From an uncultured cyanobacterium (GTDB lineage Bacteria; Cyanobacteriota; Cyanobacteriia; PCC-6307; Cyanobiaceae), in NCBI GenBank assembly GCA_903935205.1, contig CAIZQU010000002.1, positions 1-45,762 of the forward strand: DNA of 45,762 bases, in the 5' to 3' direction. Both the position numbers and the translations under genes were made by a program. The notes under the pieces were generated by a model that worked only from the letters and a program-made list of their open reading frames with translations, was not told the DNA's origin and did not search any database. Positions 35,954-45,695 of this stretch are shown in pieces (position 1 is the first letter of the stretch; each line of letters begins with the position of its first letter).

Positions 35954-37171
35954 TCAGGCCAGGCTGGCCCCCGGATAGCCCCGGGGCGTCACCATCCGGC
36001 CGGCTTCGAGGCGGGTGGTGCTGTTGCCCACCAACACCAGGGTGAGCATGTCCACCGCCTCCACCGGCAGATCGGCCAGGGTGTGCAGCGTCACGCTCTC
36101 GCCGGGGCGGCCGAGTTGGCGTGCCACGGCCACCGGGGTGCTGGCTGGGCGCCCCCCCTCCAGCAGCAGGGTGCGGGCTCGCTCAAGCTGCCAGTCGCGG
36201 CCGGCGGAGCGGGGGTTGTAGAAAGCCACCACGAAGTCGCCCGCGACGGCGGCCCGAAGCCGCTGCTCGATCACGGTCCAGGGGGTGAGCCGATCGCTGA
36301 GGCTCACCGTGCAGAAGTCGTGCATCAGCGGTGCGCCGACTCGGGCGGCCGCCAGCTGCAGGGCCGAGATCCCCGGATGCACCGTCAGGGTCGGGCGATC
36401 GATCACGGGGCGAGCCAGCCAGAGCTCCAGCGCCAGCCCGGCCATTCCATAGATCCCGCTGTCCCCCGATGAGATCAGGGCCACGCGCAACCCTTGGCAG
36501 GCCAGATCGAGGGCCTCCAGGCAGCGATCCCGTTCGGCGGTGAGCCGACCCTCCCGGCGGAGCTGGTCGGGGCGGCGCAACGGTTCGAGCAGGTCAAGGT
36601 AAAGGCTGTAGCCAACCCAGACGCTGGCAGCAGCGAGGGCGCGGCGGCTGTCGCCGCTGAGCAGCTCCAGCGGGCCGGGTCCACTGCCCACCAGATGCAG
36701 TTCGCCCCGCTGAGGGGCCCACTGACGCTCCGCCAGGGCCACTGCCAGGGTTGCCGCGCCCCGCTCACCGGGTCCGGCGCGTCCGATCCTTTTTTCCACC
36801 AGCAGCGTTCCTGCCCGCAGGTCAGCTCCCGGCACACCACCACCATCAGCCCCGGACCCCGGTCCAGGGCGATCCTCAGGGGCTGCCCCCCCAGCAGCCC
36901 TGGCCACGTTGCTGAAACCGGCGGCCGCCCGGGCCGCCAGCAGGGCGCTTGCCTCCGCCACGCTGGCGGTCCCGAGTTCGCGGGCCACCGCGCTGGAGGG
37001 ATTCGGCACGGGCACCGCCGCCAGCTCGGCGGCACTGAACAGACGCAGGGGCCAGCCCCGACGTTCGGCCAGGGCCAGCAGAGCCGGTTCATCGCCCTTG
37101 CGATCGGCGCTCGCCACCCCAGCCACCGCTTCTTCGGCCAGACCCGCATCGGCCAGGGTTTCTACCACCAA
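35954..37171 (-). CDS. cobJ: Precorrin-3B C17-methyltransferase with CbiG C-terminal domain (downstream half of a frameshifted gene)
   Basis: 405 residues from the first start in frame. The first ~90 residues are the end of a CbiG C-terminal domain ([20 protein letters not shown], then [20 protein letters not shown]). A tetrapyrrole methylase domain follows from ~155: [65 protein letters not shown], and [13 protein letters not shown]. It methylates C17 of precorrin-3B (or the cobalt form) with ring contraction in B12 synthesis. The same frame continues upstream without a start codon to about 37408 and encodes WHPPVLWLGLGCERHSS, the missing beginning of the CbiG_C domain. The apparent TTG start is therefore an artefact of a frameshift. 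In cyanobacteria cbiG and cobJ are commonly one fused gene, so 35954-38076 is probably one locus, broken or recoded. Confidence 0.85.
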   Translation of the reverse strand: MVVETLADAGLAEEAVAGVASADRKGDEPALLALAERRGWPLRLFSAAELAAVPVPNPSSAVARELGTASVAEASALLAARAAAGFSNVARAAGGAAPEDRPGPGSGADGGGVPGADLRAGTLLVEKRIGRAGPGERGAATLAVALAERQWAPQRGELHLVGSGPGPLELLSGDSRRALAAASVWVGYSLYLDLLEPLRRPDQLRREGRLTAERDRCLEALDLACQGLRVALISSGDSGIYGMAGLALELWLARPVIDRPTLTVHPGISALQLAAARVGAPLMHDFCTVSLSDRLTPWTVIEQRLRAAVAGDFVVAFYNPRSAGRDWQLERARTLLLEGGRPASTPVAVARQLGRPGESVTLHTLADLPVEAVDMLTLVLVGNSTTRLEAGRMVTPRGYPGASLA

Positions 37172-38076
37172 CCGCTCCAGCAGGCTCTCGCTGCTGTGGC
37201 GTTCGCAACCCAGGCCAAGCCAGAGAACAGGCGGATGCCAGAGGCATCCCTCCCCGCGTCGATGGTCGATGCGAAGCGCCAGTTCCGCCGGCGTCGCTGG
37301 GGGGGGGAGGGGGCGGATTGCGTGGCCGGTAGCGCCATGCTCCCTTCGCCAGAGTCCGTGGTTGTGCTCTGTGCTGGTGGGGTTGGGCTGGTGCAGCGAG
37401 CCTCAGCCTGGGGGATCACCGGGAGCGCGGCGACCACCGGTACCGCTGGCGGTGCCCCCGCAGGGCTGCCAGCGCTGGCCAATGGTTCCGCAGAGGTTCC
37501 CCCTGGGAGGGGGGGGGAGGGGGGGCTCGGCTGCTGCTGGGCTGCCGCCAGGTCCCTCCAGATCACGAGGCCGCTGGCCTGTTCCACGGCTGGGCCAGGC
37601 CCGGGACGGGCGGCGGCCTGGAGCAGGGCGGTCCAATGGCCATGGCCGCGTCGCCAGCCCCAGGCTTCGCCGAAGCCATCGAGGGCCAGACGTCCCGAGG
37701 CGGTGGCGCTGCCGGTGATGGCGGCCTCAGCGCCGATCAGGGCCGCCAGTTCCTGGGCGAAGGCTTCGCCGCCGGCTCCGTGGCCTCCGAGCAGGGGCAC
37801 GGCGAAGCGCCCCCGGGGGTCGAAGACCACCACGGCGGGATCCTCCGCCTTGCTGCCCAGCAGCGGAGCGATCAGCCGAACCACCAGGCCGCAGGCCCCG
37901 ACGGCCACCACCGCCTCGACCTCAGGCCACTGCTCCTGGAGCCAGGAGCTCGGGGTGACGGCGTCCCCGGGCCAGCGGATCCGGCCGACCACCCCGGCAC
38001 TCACCAACCGCTGCAGGAGCGGCCTGGCCTCAGGGCTGAAGCCAAGAGCCGCGATGCGATCGGGGGGTGCACTCAT
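37162..38076 (-). CDS. cbiG: Cobalamin biosynthesis protein CbiG, N-terminal part (upstream half of a frameshifted gene)
   Basis: The first ~170 of 304 residues are CbiG-like: VEAVVAVGACGLVVRLIAPL, PAVVVFDPRGRFAVPLLGGH, then GAGGEAFAQELAALIGAEAA. CbiG opens the delta-lactone of cobalt-precorrin-5A, with loss of C20 as acetaldehyde. Beyond ~175 the frame goes through a Pro/Ser/Ala linker, then reads an alternative frame of the CbiG_C coding region (RRRRNWRFASTIDAG to the stop), which is not meaningful protein. The switch is best placed at a C9 run (G9 on the plus strand, 37299-37307): a -1 shift or one added base joins it to the cobJ frame. The start ATG overlaps the stop of the proline-rich upstream gene as ATGA (38073-38076). 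Confidence 0.8.
   Translation of the reverse strand: MSAPPDRIAALGFSPEARPLLQRLVSAGVVGRIRWPGDAVTPSSWLQEQWPEVEAVVAVGACGLVVRLIAPLLGSKAEDPAVVVFDPRGRFAVPLLGGHGAGGEAFAQELAALIGAEAAITGSATASGRLALDGFGEAWGWRRGHGHWTALLQAAARPGPGPAVEQASGLVIWRDLAAAQQQPSPPSPPLPGGTSAEPLASAGSPAGAPPAVPVVAALPVIPQAEARCTSPTPPAQSTTTDSGEGSMALPATQSAPSPPQRRRRNWRFASTIDAGRDASGIRLFSGLAWVANATAARACWSGWW
37299..37313. repeat. G9-A-G5 homopolymer tract at the cbiG/cobJ frame switch
   Basis: Nine G (37299-37307), an A, then five G (37309-37313) on the plus strand. A sister tract G9-A-G7 lies at 37509-37525 in the same linker. The cobJ frame is open back to a TGA near 37408, so only the first tract falls inside the window where a shift would restore the fusion. 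Confidence 0.85.
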
Positions 38077-40136
38077 CGCAGGAGCCGCTCGCGCAGGGCC
38101 TGGAGGGGCCCGCTTCGGGAAGGGCGGATCAAGGTGCCATCGGGTCGGACCTCCTCCCGGGCCGATGGCCTCGGCCTGGGCGCGTTGCCCAGAGGGGACT
38201 CAGGCGGCTGTGCCTCAGGAGGGGATTCGGGCTTGACCCTGCCAGCTGGGGCTGGAGGAGAGGGCTCTTTCCCCGCGGAAGGTGTGACGACCATTGGCGG
38301 CCGGGCCGGGGTGGGGGGCTGAGGCACCGACGGGGTTGGGGGCATGGGTGGGGTGTGGGGGCTGTCGTCCGTTCGGGACGTCTGGCCAGAGCTGCTGGTC
38401 ACGATGCGATCGGCTGGATTTCCGTCGGGAGGGAACCGATCCACCTCTGGCGTCATCGCCGCATTCGCCTCCGCTGCCCTGTCCTCACGATCCTCCAGGC
38501 CTGGGGACGATGGCTCCATGCCCATGGCGTCCTGGTCGCTCGGGGGCGGTTGGTCGTCCTGGGGGGCCGCCTGCGCTTGCTTCGGATTGATTGGATCGGG
38601 CATGGCCCCATCGGCGGCCTCGACCTGGAGTTGCGATGGGTCCCCGCTGATCAGGGGGGGCGCCTCCGACCGTGCGTCCTCAGGTGCGGCCTCAGAAGCC
38701 AGGGATCGGGCTGGTTTTGGCTCTTCCCCCAGCCTGGAGCCAGGCTCATCTGAGGAGGGCTCTGGGATCTGCTGCGGGTCCTGCGCCGCCTCTGGGGTGA
38801 GATCAGCCTTTCTGCCGTTGCTGATGGGGGTGGGCTCCTCCTGGTCGGCCGGCTGGAGCTGATTCTCCCTGGAGGGGGCCACCAATCCCACGCTCGTCGC
38901 GCCCCCCGCCTGGATGCCTTCCGCCGTGCCGCCGTCGATCGACTGTCTCGGTCCTGGGCGGGCCGCCATCGCTGACGCGTCGCCGGTCGTGGGCGCAGCG
39001 GATGGTTCCATCGGCGCCCCTTCCCGCATGGACGTGCCCGGGGCCTCCGCCCCCTGCGGCTGAGTCGCCAGGGTCGTGTCGCTGAGTTCAGGGGGCGTCT
39101 CCCCCAGCAGTCGCGCCAGGTCAGGATCGCTCAGTCGACCGTTCAGCCAGGCGGGACGGTTCCCCTCGCCCAGCAGGAGCACTTCGCGCACCAGGCTGTT
39201 GAAAGGGGGATTGAGGGGGTCGCCTCGGCCATCCACCAGTTCCAGCAGCAGGGCATTGCTTCCCCGTCTCCAGCCCTTGAGCCACAGGGGCGTCGCCTGG
39301 TCCACCAGGAAGCTGTCCCCGTTCACGCTCACCCTCAGACGCCAGCGGGCGTCGTCGGCCCGCAGGTTCTGAAGGGGGGCATCGATCAGCAGCCAGTCGA
39401 GCAGCACGGGTTCTGCCGTGCTGGCAGCGATGGGGGCGGTGACGAGCAGTTGGGGGCTCCCCGGCGCTGGCTGGCTGAGTGGATTGGCCGCGACCCGCTG
39501 CAGGCGGATCTGTTGAAAGGCACCGGGGCGCTTGACAACTTCGCCCCAGGGTCGGGCGGCCATCACCGTCAGACGGTGGCTGCCGAGTGAGAGGGGCGGC
39601 ATTGCCACGCTGGTCTGCACCACGGGCATCACAGGCCCGTCGTCCAGTTGGACCAACAGGTGGGGGCCAAGGCCCAGGGGGCCGGCATCCACCAGCGGCC
39701 AGTCCTCCACCTGCAGCTGCAGAGTCCAGGGACCTTCTGGCAGAAAGGCCCCGTCAGCCGGCTCGACGATGGTCAGCCGTGGCTGGCGCTGTGCCAGTGC
39801 TTCAGCCAGCTGTTGGACGGCGATCGGTGCCGCCACCTCCTGCAGTGGAGTCCCTGCCGATCGGGAGGCCACGGTTGTCGGACGGGCGCGGGAGGCTCCG
39901 GCGCTCGCCCCGCCTCGGCCGGGCAGGGTCCAGGCGTGGGCGGCTGTCCCCGGCGGCGCCCAGTCGCCGAGCAGCAACAGCAGGGCGAGGACCAGTCCGA
40001 GGCCGACCTTCAGCAGGCGACGCCCGACTCCAGGCCCGGCCTGGGCTGGTTGCCGCTGTGGATCGGGCTGGGCCGGCCGCCATCGCGCAGCCTGGCTGGC
40101 TCCGCCGTTCAAGGGCTTCTCCTGCGTGACAGCCAT
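38073..40136 (-). CDS. Proline-rich membrane-anchored protein of unknown function
   Basis: 687 residues from the ATG at 40134-40136 (a GTG at 40197-40199 in the same frame is possible). An N-terminal hydrophobic segment (LLKVGLGLVLALLLLLG, about residues 40-57) acts as signal or anchor. Two beta-rich domains follow: one around 115-230 (ITIVEPADGAFLPEG-like strands through LGSHRLTVMAARPWGEVV), and one around 240-340 (ARWRLRVSVNGDSFLVDQA, LKGWRRGSNALLLELVDGRG), both Ig-like by pattern. The last ~330 residues are disordered, rich in Pro, Ser, Glu and Gln, ending in a basic helix. I do not recognise the family. Its stop overlaps the cbiG start by ATGA, so the two are coupled. It is divergent from psaA. 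Confidence 0.75.
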   Translation of the reverse strand: MAVTQEKPLNGGASQAARWRPAQPDPQRQPAQAGPGVGRRLLKVGLGLVLALLLLLGDWAPPGTAAHAWTLPGRGGASAGASRARPTTVASRSAGTPLQEVAAPIAVQQLAEALAQRQPRLTIVEPADGAFLPEGPWTLQLQVEDWPLVDAGPLGLGPHLLVQLDDGPVMPVVQTSVAMPPLSLGSHRLTVMAARPWGEVVKRPGAFQQIRLQRVAANPLSQPAPGSPQLLVTAPIAASTAEPVLLDWLLIDAPLQNLRADDARWRLRVSVNGDSFLVDQATPLWLKGWRRGSNALLLELVDGRGDPLNPPFNSLVREVLLLGEGNRPAWLNGRLSDPDLARLLGETPPELSDTTLATQPQGAEAPGTSMREGAPMEPSAAPTTGDASAMAARPGPRQSIDGGTAEGIQAGGATSVGLVAPSRENQLQPADQEEPTPISNGRKADLTPEAAQDPQQIPEPSSDEPGSRLGEEPKPARSLASEAAPEDARSEAPPLISGDPSQLQVEAADGAMPDPINPKQAQAAPQDDQPPPSDQDAMGMEPSSPGLEDREDRAAEANAAMTPEVDRFPPDGNPADRIVTSSSGQTSRTDDSPHTPPMPPTPSVPQPPTPARPPMVVTPSAGKEPSPPAPAGRVKPESPPEAQPPESPLGNAPRPRPSAREEVRPDGTLIRPSRSGPLQALRERLLR

Positions 40137-40556
40137 GGGTGTGATGGCATTCTGCTGCTCCGCCTGCCGCTGGGCCGGGGGGGAGCTGCCGCCATCCACG
40201 GAAGAAATCGTGGCAGGGCAATGCTATACAACTCCCGCATAATCGCTGGGTCTGGATGTGAAGGAGCCTCCGCCAGACCCCAGTTGCAGCCTTGGAACCA
40301 TAGGGATTGAACCTTTGTAACTGGGGCCCGAATCAGCTTGATTTCGGCCTCTATACTTCCGCCAGCGGTCCCCTTTCGGGGCCCCAAGCCCCAGTCGTGG
40401 CAAGGGTTCTGCCCTGGCCCGGCCGGTGCCCGTGGCCCGGTGCTCGGCGTACTCCGTCGACTCCTGCTGCGGGGTCCCATCGGTGGCAGCGGTTCTCGCT
40501 GCTGTCGCCGCAGGGGTGGACCTCCACCTCGATTCCGTCCCTCGAGGAACCTCTCG
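40137..40556 (+). promoter_or_regulatory. psaA leader and promoter region with an HLR1-like half site
   Basis: 420 bases between divergent genes. TTTGTAAC (40314-40321), read on the minus strand, is GTTACAAA, a perfect match to the 8-base HLR1 half site bound by RpaB. The adjoining second half (TTCAATCC) is poor. A TATACT -10-like box follows at 40352-40357, leaving a ~200-base leader before the psaA ATG. psaAB promoters in other cyanobacteria have HLR1 sites for high-light repression. The leader contains GC-rich stretches able to fold, but no gene. Confidence 0.45.
40544..40548 (+). promoter_or_regulatory. Ribosome-binding site of psaA
   Basis: GAGGA, 8 bases before the ATG at 40557. It decides the psaA start, since the frame is open from 40338 but the upstream codons are Arg/Pro-rich leader. 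Confidence 0.7.
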
Positions 40557-42860
40557 ATGACCATCAGCCCACCAGAGCGTGGGAAAACGGCGAAGGACAT
40601 GGTCGACCGGAACCCAGTTCCGGCCACGTTCGAGCTTTTCGAAAAGCCCGGCCATTTCGACCGCACCCTCGCCAAGGGTCCCAAAACCACCACCTGGATT
40701 TGGAACCTCCACGCCAACGCTCACGACTTCGACAGCCACACGAGCGATCTTGAAGAGGTCTCACGCAAGATCTTCAGCGCTCATTTCGGCCATTTGGCCG
40801 TCATCTTCATCTGGTTGAGCGGCGCCTTCTATCACGGTGCCCGCTTCTCCAACTACTCCGGCTGGCTGGCCGATCCCCTGCACGTCAAACCGAGTGCTCA
40901 GGTGGTCTGGCCAATCTTCGGCCAGGAGATCCTCAATGGCGATGTGGGTGCCGGCTTCCACGGCATTCAGATCACCTCCGGCCTCTTCCACATGTGGAGG
41001 GCCTGGGGCTACACCAACGAGACCCAGCTGCTGGCCACGGCCATCGGCGCCCTCGTGATGGCGGGCCTCATGCTCAACGCCGGTGTCTTCCACTACCACA
41101 AGGCAGCACCGAAGCTCGAGTGGTTCCAGAACGTTGAGTCGATGCTCAACCACCATCTGGCTGGCCTGCTCGGTCTCGGTTCTCTGTCGTGGACCGGCCA
41201 CCTGCTGCATGTGTCCCTGCCCACCACCCAGTTGATGGATGCCATCGACGCCGGTAAACCGCTGGTGCTCAACGGCAAGACCATCGCTTCGGTGGCCGAC
41301 ATCCCCCTGCCGCACGAGTTCCTCAGCCAGGGACTGATCAGCCAGCTGTTCCCGGGCTTTGGCGCCGGCATCTCGGCGTTCTTTAACGGGAACTGGGCCG
41401 CCTACAGCGACTTCCTGACCTTCAAGGGTGGTCTCAACCCGGTCACAGGAAGCCTGTGGATGACCGACATCGCCCATCACCATCTGGCGATTGCGGTGCT
41501 CTTTATCGTCGCGGGTCACATGTACCGCACGAACTGGGGCATCGGCCACAGCATCAAGGAGATCCTTGAGGGTCAGAAGGGTGATCCCCTTTTGTTCCCT
41601 GCCAGCAAGGGCCATGACGGACTCTTCGAGTTCATGGTCAACTCCTGGCACGCCAATCTGGCCGTGAACCTTGCTCTGCTTGGCTCGCTTTCGATCATTG
41701 TGGCTCACCACATGTACGCGATGCCTCCGTATCCGTACATCGGTGTCAGCTACGCCACCCAGCTTTCGCTGTTCACCCATCACGTCTGGATCGGTGGCTT
41801 CCTGATCGTTGGAGCCGGCGCTCACGCGGCTATCGCGATGATCCGCGATTACAACCCCGCTCAGCACATCGACAACGTTCTCGATCGGGTTCTCAAGGCT
41901 CGCGATGCTTTGATCAGCCACCTCAACTGGGTGTCGATCTGGCTTGGCTTCCACAGCTTTGGTCTCTATATCCACAACGACACGATGCGTGCCCTGGGTC
42001 GTCCCCAGGACATGTTCAGTGATTCAGCGATCCAGCTCAAGCCGGTTTTCGCTCAGTGGATTCAGGGTCTGCATGCTGCCGCTGCTGGCACCACCGCTCC
42101 CAATGCACTCGCTGGCGTCAGCGAAGTGTTTAATGGTGCGGTTGTTGCCGTGGGTGGAAAGGTTGCTGCTGCGCCGATTCCTTTGGGAACGGCTGATTTC
42201 ATGGTGCACCACATCCACGCCTTCACGATCCACGTCACCGTGCTGATCCTGCTGAAGGGCGTGCTGTACGCACGCAGCTCCCGCCTTGTTCCCGATAAGG
42301 CGAATCTGGGCTTCCGCTTCCCCTGCGACGGCCCCGGCCGTGGTGGCACCTGTCAGGTTTCCGCTTGGGACCACGTGTTCCTGGGCCTGTTCTGGATGTA
42401 CAACTCCCTGTCGATCGTGATTTTCCACTTCAGCTGGAAAATGCAAAGCGACGTCTGGGGCACCGTCAATCCCGACGGCACTGTCCAGCACATCACCAAT
42501 GGCAACTTTGCTCAGAGCGCCATCACCATTAATGGCTGGCTGCGCGATTTCCTGTGGGCCCAGGCCGCTCAGGTGATCAACAGCTATGGCTCAAGCTCCA
42601 GTGCCTATGGACTGATGTTCCTTGGTGCTCACTTCGTCTGGGCCTTCAGCCTGATGTTCCTGTTCAGCGGCCGCGGCTACTGGCAGGAGCTGATCGAGTC
42701 CATCGTCTGGGCTCACAACAAGCTGAAGGTTGCTCCCGCTATCCAGCCACGGGCGCTTTCGATCACCCAGGGTCGTGCCGTCGGTGTCGCTCACTACCTC
42801 TTGGGCGGTATCGCGACCACCTGGTCCTTCTTCCTGGCCCGCATGCTTGCGGTCGGCTGA
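40557..42860 (+). CDS. psaA: Photosystem I P700 chlorophyll a apoprotein A1
   Basis: A 767-residue membrane protein with 11 transmembrane helices. It forms, with PsaB, the core that binds P700, the electron-transfer chlorophylls, phylloquinone and F_X in thylakoids. [17 protein letters not shown] is the typical start. The F_X loop [12 protein letters not shown] supplies C590 and C599, two of the four ligands of the shared 4Fe-4S cluster. Many conserved His pairs (for example [20 protein letters not shown]) bind antenna chlorophyll. Full length. It is separated from psaB by 20 bases in one operon. Confidence 0.99.
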   Translation: MTISPPERGKTAKDMVDRNPVPATFELFEKPGHFDRTLAKGPKTTTWIWNLHANAHDFDSHTSDLEEVSRKIFSAHFGHLAVIFIWLSGAFYHGARFSNYSGWLADPLHVKPSAQVVWPIFGQEILNGDVGAGFHGIQITSGLFHMWRAWGYTNETQLLATAIGALVMAGLMLNAGVFHYHKAAPKLEWFQNVESMLNHHLAGLLGLGSLSWTGHLLHVSLPTTQLMDAIDAGKPLVLNGKTIASVADIPLPHEFLSQGLISQLFPGFGAGISAFFNGNWAAYSDFLTFKGGLNPVTGSLWMTDIAHHHLAIAVLFIVAGHMYRTNWGIGHSIKEILEGQKGDPLLFPASKGHDGLFEFMVNSWHANLAVNLALLGSLSIIVAHHMYAMPPYPYIGVSYATQLSLFTHHVWIGGFLIVGAGAHAAIAMIRDYNPAQHIDNVLDRVLKARDALISHLNWVSIWLGFHSFGLYIHNDTMRALGRPQDMFSDSAIQLKPVFAQWIQGLHAAAAGTTAPNALAGVSEVFNGAVVAVGGKVAAAPIPLGTADFMVHHIHAFTIHVTVLILLKGVLYARSSRLVPDKANLGFRFPCDGPGRGGTCQVSAWDHVFLGLFWMYNSLSIVIFHFSWKMQSDVWGTVNPDGTVQHITNGNFAQSAITINGWLRDFLWAQAAQVINSYGSSSSAYGLMFLGAHFVWAFSLMFLFSGRGYWQELIESIVWAHNKLKVAPAIQPRALSITQGRAVGVAHYLLGGIATTWSFFLARMLAVG

Positions 42861-42880
42861 CCTCCACCTGACCTTTCCCA

Positions 42881-45100
42881 ATGGCAACGAAATTTCCTTC
42901 GTTCAGCCAGGGTCTGGCACAGGACCCGACAACCCGTCGTATCTGGTACGGGATCGCCACGGCTCACGATTTCGAGAGCCATGACGGAATGACAGAGGAG
43001 CGGCTTTATCAAAAGCTTTTCTCCACTCATTTCGGTCATCTTGCGATCATCGGCCTCTGGGTTTCGGGCAACCTGTTCCATATCGCCTGGCAGGGCAACT
43101 TTGAGCAGTGGGTCGCCGATCCTCTGCACGTTCGTCCCATCGCACATGCGATCTGGGATCCCCACTTCGGTCAAGGCGCCATCACCGCCTTCACCCAGGC
43201 GGGCGCCTCTTCTCCGGTGAACATTGCCTATTCCGGTCTTTACCACTGGTGGTACACAATCGGGATGCGCACTAACGCCGAGCTGTATCAGGGTTCCATC
43301 TTCATGATGATCCTGTCGGCCTGGGCTCTGTTCGCTGGTTGGCTCCATCTCCAGCCTCGCTTCCTGCCTTCGCTGGCCTGGTTCAAGAACGCTGAATCAC
43401 GCCTGAACCACCACCTTGCCGTTTTGTTCGGCTTCAGCTCGATTGCCTGGACCGGTCACCTGGTCCACGTCGCCATCCCTGAATCCCGTGGTGTTCACGT
43501 CGGCTGGGACAATTTCCTTTCGGTTTCTCCCCACCCAGCGGGTCTGGCCCCCTTCTTCACCGGTAATTGGGGCGTCTACGCCCAAAATCCCGATACCGCT
43601 AATCAGCTGTTCGGCACCACCACCGGTTCAGGGACCGCCATCCTCACCTTCCTGGGCGGCTTCCACCCCCAGACCGAGGCTCTCTGGCTCACCGACATCG
43701 CCCATCACCATCTGGCGATCGGTTGCATCTTCGTGATCGCTGGCCACATGTACCGGACCAATTTCGGTATTGGTCACTCGATCCGCGAGATCCTTGAGGC
43801 TCACAATCCCCCCAAGGGAACCCCAGGCGACCTGGGCGCTGGCCACAAGGGTCTGTACGACACGATCAACAACTCGCTGCACTTCCAACTTGGTCTGGCC
43901 CTTGCCTCCCTCGGCGTGGTCACCAGCCTGGTCGCACAGCACATGTATTCGCTGCCCTCCTACGCGTTCATCGCTAGGGACTACACCACCCAGGCGGCGC
44001 TTTACACCCACCACCAGTACATCGCCATCTTCCTGATGTGCGGTGCCTTCGCTCACGGTGCGATCTTCTTCATCCGTGACTACGACCCCGAAGCCAACAA
44101 GAACAACGTTCTGGCCCGGATGCTCGAGCACAAAGAAGCGATCATCAGCCACCTCAGCTGGGTCTCTCTGTTCCTCGGTTTCCACACCCTGGGCCTCTAC
44201 GTTCACAATGATGTGGTCGTTGCCTTCGGAACTCCCGAGAAGCAGATTCTTGTGGAACCAGTCTTTGCCCAGTTCGTTCAAGCGGCAAGTGGCAAAGCTC
44301 TCTACGGAATGGATGTGCTGCTCGCCAATGCCGACAGCCTCGTCAGCAATCCCCCTGGTCCAGGCGGTGCCTGGATTCCTGGTTGGGTTGACGCCGTGAA
44401 TGCTGGTAACAATTCTCTGTTCCTGCAAATCGGCCCTGGCGATTTCCTGGTGCACCACGCCATCGCCCTCGGTCTCCACACCACCACCCTGATCCTGGTC
44501 AAGGGTGCCCTGGATGCCCGCGGTTCGAAGCTGATGCCAGACAAGAAGGATTTCGGCTATTCCTTCCCCTGCGATGGCCCCGGCCGTGGCGGTACCTGCG
44601 ACATCTCCGCTTGGGACGCCTTCTATCTGGCCCTGTTCTGGGCACTGAATACCGTCGCCTGGGTGACCTTCTACTGGCACTGGAAGCACCTCGCCATCTG
44701 GCAGGGCAACGTGGCTCAGTTCAACGAATCCAGCACCTATCTGATGGGCTGGTTCCGTGATTACCTCTGGCTCAACAGCTCCCAGCTGATCAACGGTTAC
44801 AACCCCTTCGGCACCAATAACCTCGCGGTTTGGGCCTGGATGTTCCTCTTCGGTCACTTGGTTTGGGCCACCGGCTTCATGTTCTTGATCTCCTGGCGGG
44901 GTTACTGGCAAGAGCTGATTGAGACCATCGTTTGGGCTCACCAGCGCACTCCGCTCGCCAATCTGGTTGGCTGGCGCGACAAGCCCGTGGCTCTGTCGAT
45001 CGTTCAGGCTCGTGTGGTGGGTCTGGCCCACTTCACGATCGGGTTCTTCCTGACCTATGCCGCCTTCCTGATCGCCTCGACTTCAGGCAAATTCGGCTGA
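42881..45100 (+). CDS. psaB: Photosystem I P700 chlorophyll a apoprotein A2
   Basis: A 739-residue partner of PsaA with the same 11-helix fold: [20 protein letters not shown] start, [20 protein letters not shown], and the F_X loop [15 protein letters not shown] with C564 and C573. The C-terminal [20 protein letters not shown] carries the usual end. Full length. No Shine-Dalgarno sequence is visible before the ATG; the upstream 20 bases are pyrimidine-rich, so it probably depends on coupling with psaA or leaderless-like initiation. A strong terminator follows 36 bases after the stop. Confidence 0.99.
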   Translation: MATKFPSFSQGLAQDPTTRRIWYGIATAHDFESHDGMTEERLYQKLFSTHFGHLAIIGLWVSGNLFHIAWQGNFEQWVADPLHVRPIAHAIWDPHFGQGAITAFTQAGASSPVNIAYSGLYHWWYTIGMRTNAELYQGSIFMMILSAWALFAGWLHLQPRFLPSLAWFKNAESRLNHHLAVLFGFSSIAWTGHLVHVAIPESRGVHVGWDNFLSVSPHPAGLAPFFTGNWGVYAQNPDTANQLFGTTTGSGTAILTFLGGFHPQTEALWLTDIAHHHLAIGCIFVIAGHMYRTNFGIGHSIREILEAHNPPKGTPGDLGAGHKGLYDTINNSLHFQLGLALASLGVVTSLVAQHMYSLPSYAFIARDYTTQAALYTHHQYIAIFLMCGAFAHGAIFFIRDYDPEANKNNVLARMLEHKEAIISHLSWVSLFLGFHTLGLYVHNDVVVAFGTPEKQILVEPVFAQFVQAASGKALYGMDVLLANADSLVSNPPGPGGAWIPGWVDAVNAGNNSLFLQIGPGDFLVHHAIALGLHTTTLILVKGALDARGSKLMPDKKDFGYSFPCDGPGRGGTCDISAWDAFYLALFWALNTVAWVTFYWHWKHLAIWQGNVAQFNESSTYLMGWFRDYLWLNSSQLINGYNPFGTNNLAVWAWMFLFGHLVWATGFMFLISWRGYWQELIETIVWAHQRTPLANLVGWRDKPVALSIVQARVVGLAHFTIGFFLTYAAFLIASTSGKFG

Positions 45101-45136
45101 TTCCGAATCACAGCCTGTCTCCACGAGGGACGCTTG

Positions 45137-45163
45137 GCCCCCGGCATCTGCCGGGGGCTTTTT
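45137..45163 (+). terminator. Intrinsic terminator of psaAB
   Basis: GCCCCCGGC (45137-45145) and GCCGGGGGC (45150-45158) form a perfect 9-bp stem around ATCT. Five T residues follow (45159-45163). Confidence 0.95.
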
Positions 45164-45695
45164 CTATGGCCATGCTTCTTTTTATCCGGCCGCAGAGCGC
45201 AGCCGCTCGCTGGCTCATTGACATCTGACTGCTGCTGCTCCCCCCACGCTGTTGTTGATCGGCTTCGATCTGGCGCGATTTGACGCCTTCTGATGCCGTC
45301 TCCATATGGATTGCCCCGCCATGCGCTTGCAAGACCTGGTCCGCGGCAGTGCCGAGCCAAGATTGTTGGAGTGGAGCGGCGCGGCGTCAATGATTCAAAG
45401 CTGCATGAGGCACGGCTGGGCTGCGTTCGGTTTCTGTCTTCTCCGGCCGGCTTTGGCAAGGCCGTTACTTGTCTTTCATCCCCCCTTCCTCGGCGTGCGC
45501 CCCTGCGGCAAGCCAGAGCCGGGCTTCCCTAGGCCAAAGGAGGCGGAGTCGCGATTGCGATGGATCCTCAGCCCTTATCCTTTGATCAGGCGCTGCGTGA
45601 TCAGTCACTCCCGCTTGCTGGAACTTGATTAGGCACCAAGCTCCGCGACCAGCTTTCCCAGGCTAAGCTGGTACGCGTGTACTGGCCCAGATGCC
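45164..45695. other. Gap between psaB and the transposase
   Basis: About 530 bases with no supported gene. The open frame 45306-45632 (plus) resembles nothing I know and has no visible ribosome-binding site. A hairpin, ACCAGCTT (45648-45655) with AAGCTGGT (45665-45672), lies 24 bases before the transposase start and may belong to the left end of the insertion element. I could not identify terminal repeats or a target duplication from one end alone. Confidence 0.4.

Noticed and set aside
37509-37525. G9-A-G7 tract as the site of the cbiG-cobJ frameshift
   Set aside because: A shift at this place would run into an in-frame TGA near 37408 in the cobJ frame, so the tract at 37299-37307 is the only homopolymer that restores the fusion.
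43628-45031. 467-codon open frame on the minus strand inside psaB
   Set aside because: It is antisense to psaB. Its composition mirrors the membrane-helix codons of psaB and has no independent support.
45306-45632. 108-codon open frame downstream of psaB
   Set aside because: No motif, membrane segment or ribosome-binding site, and unusual composition; probably chance or a decayed fragment.
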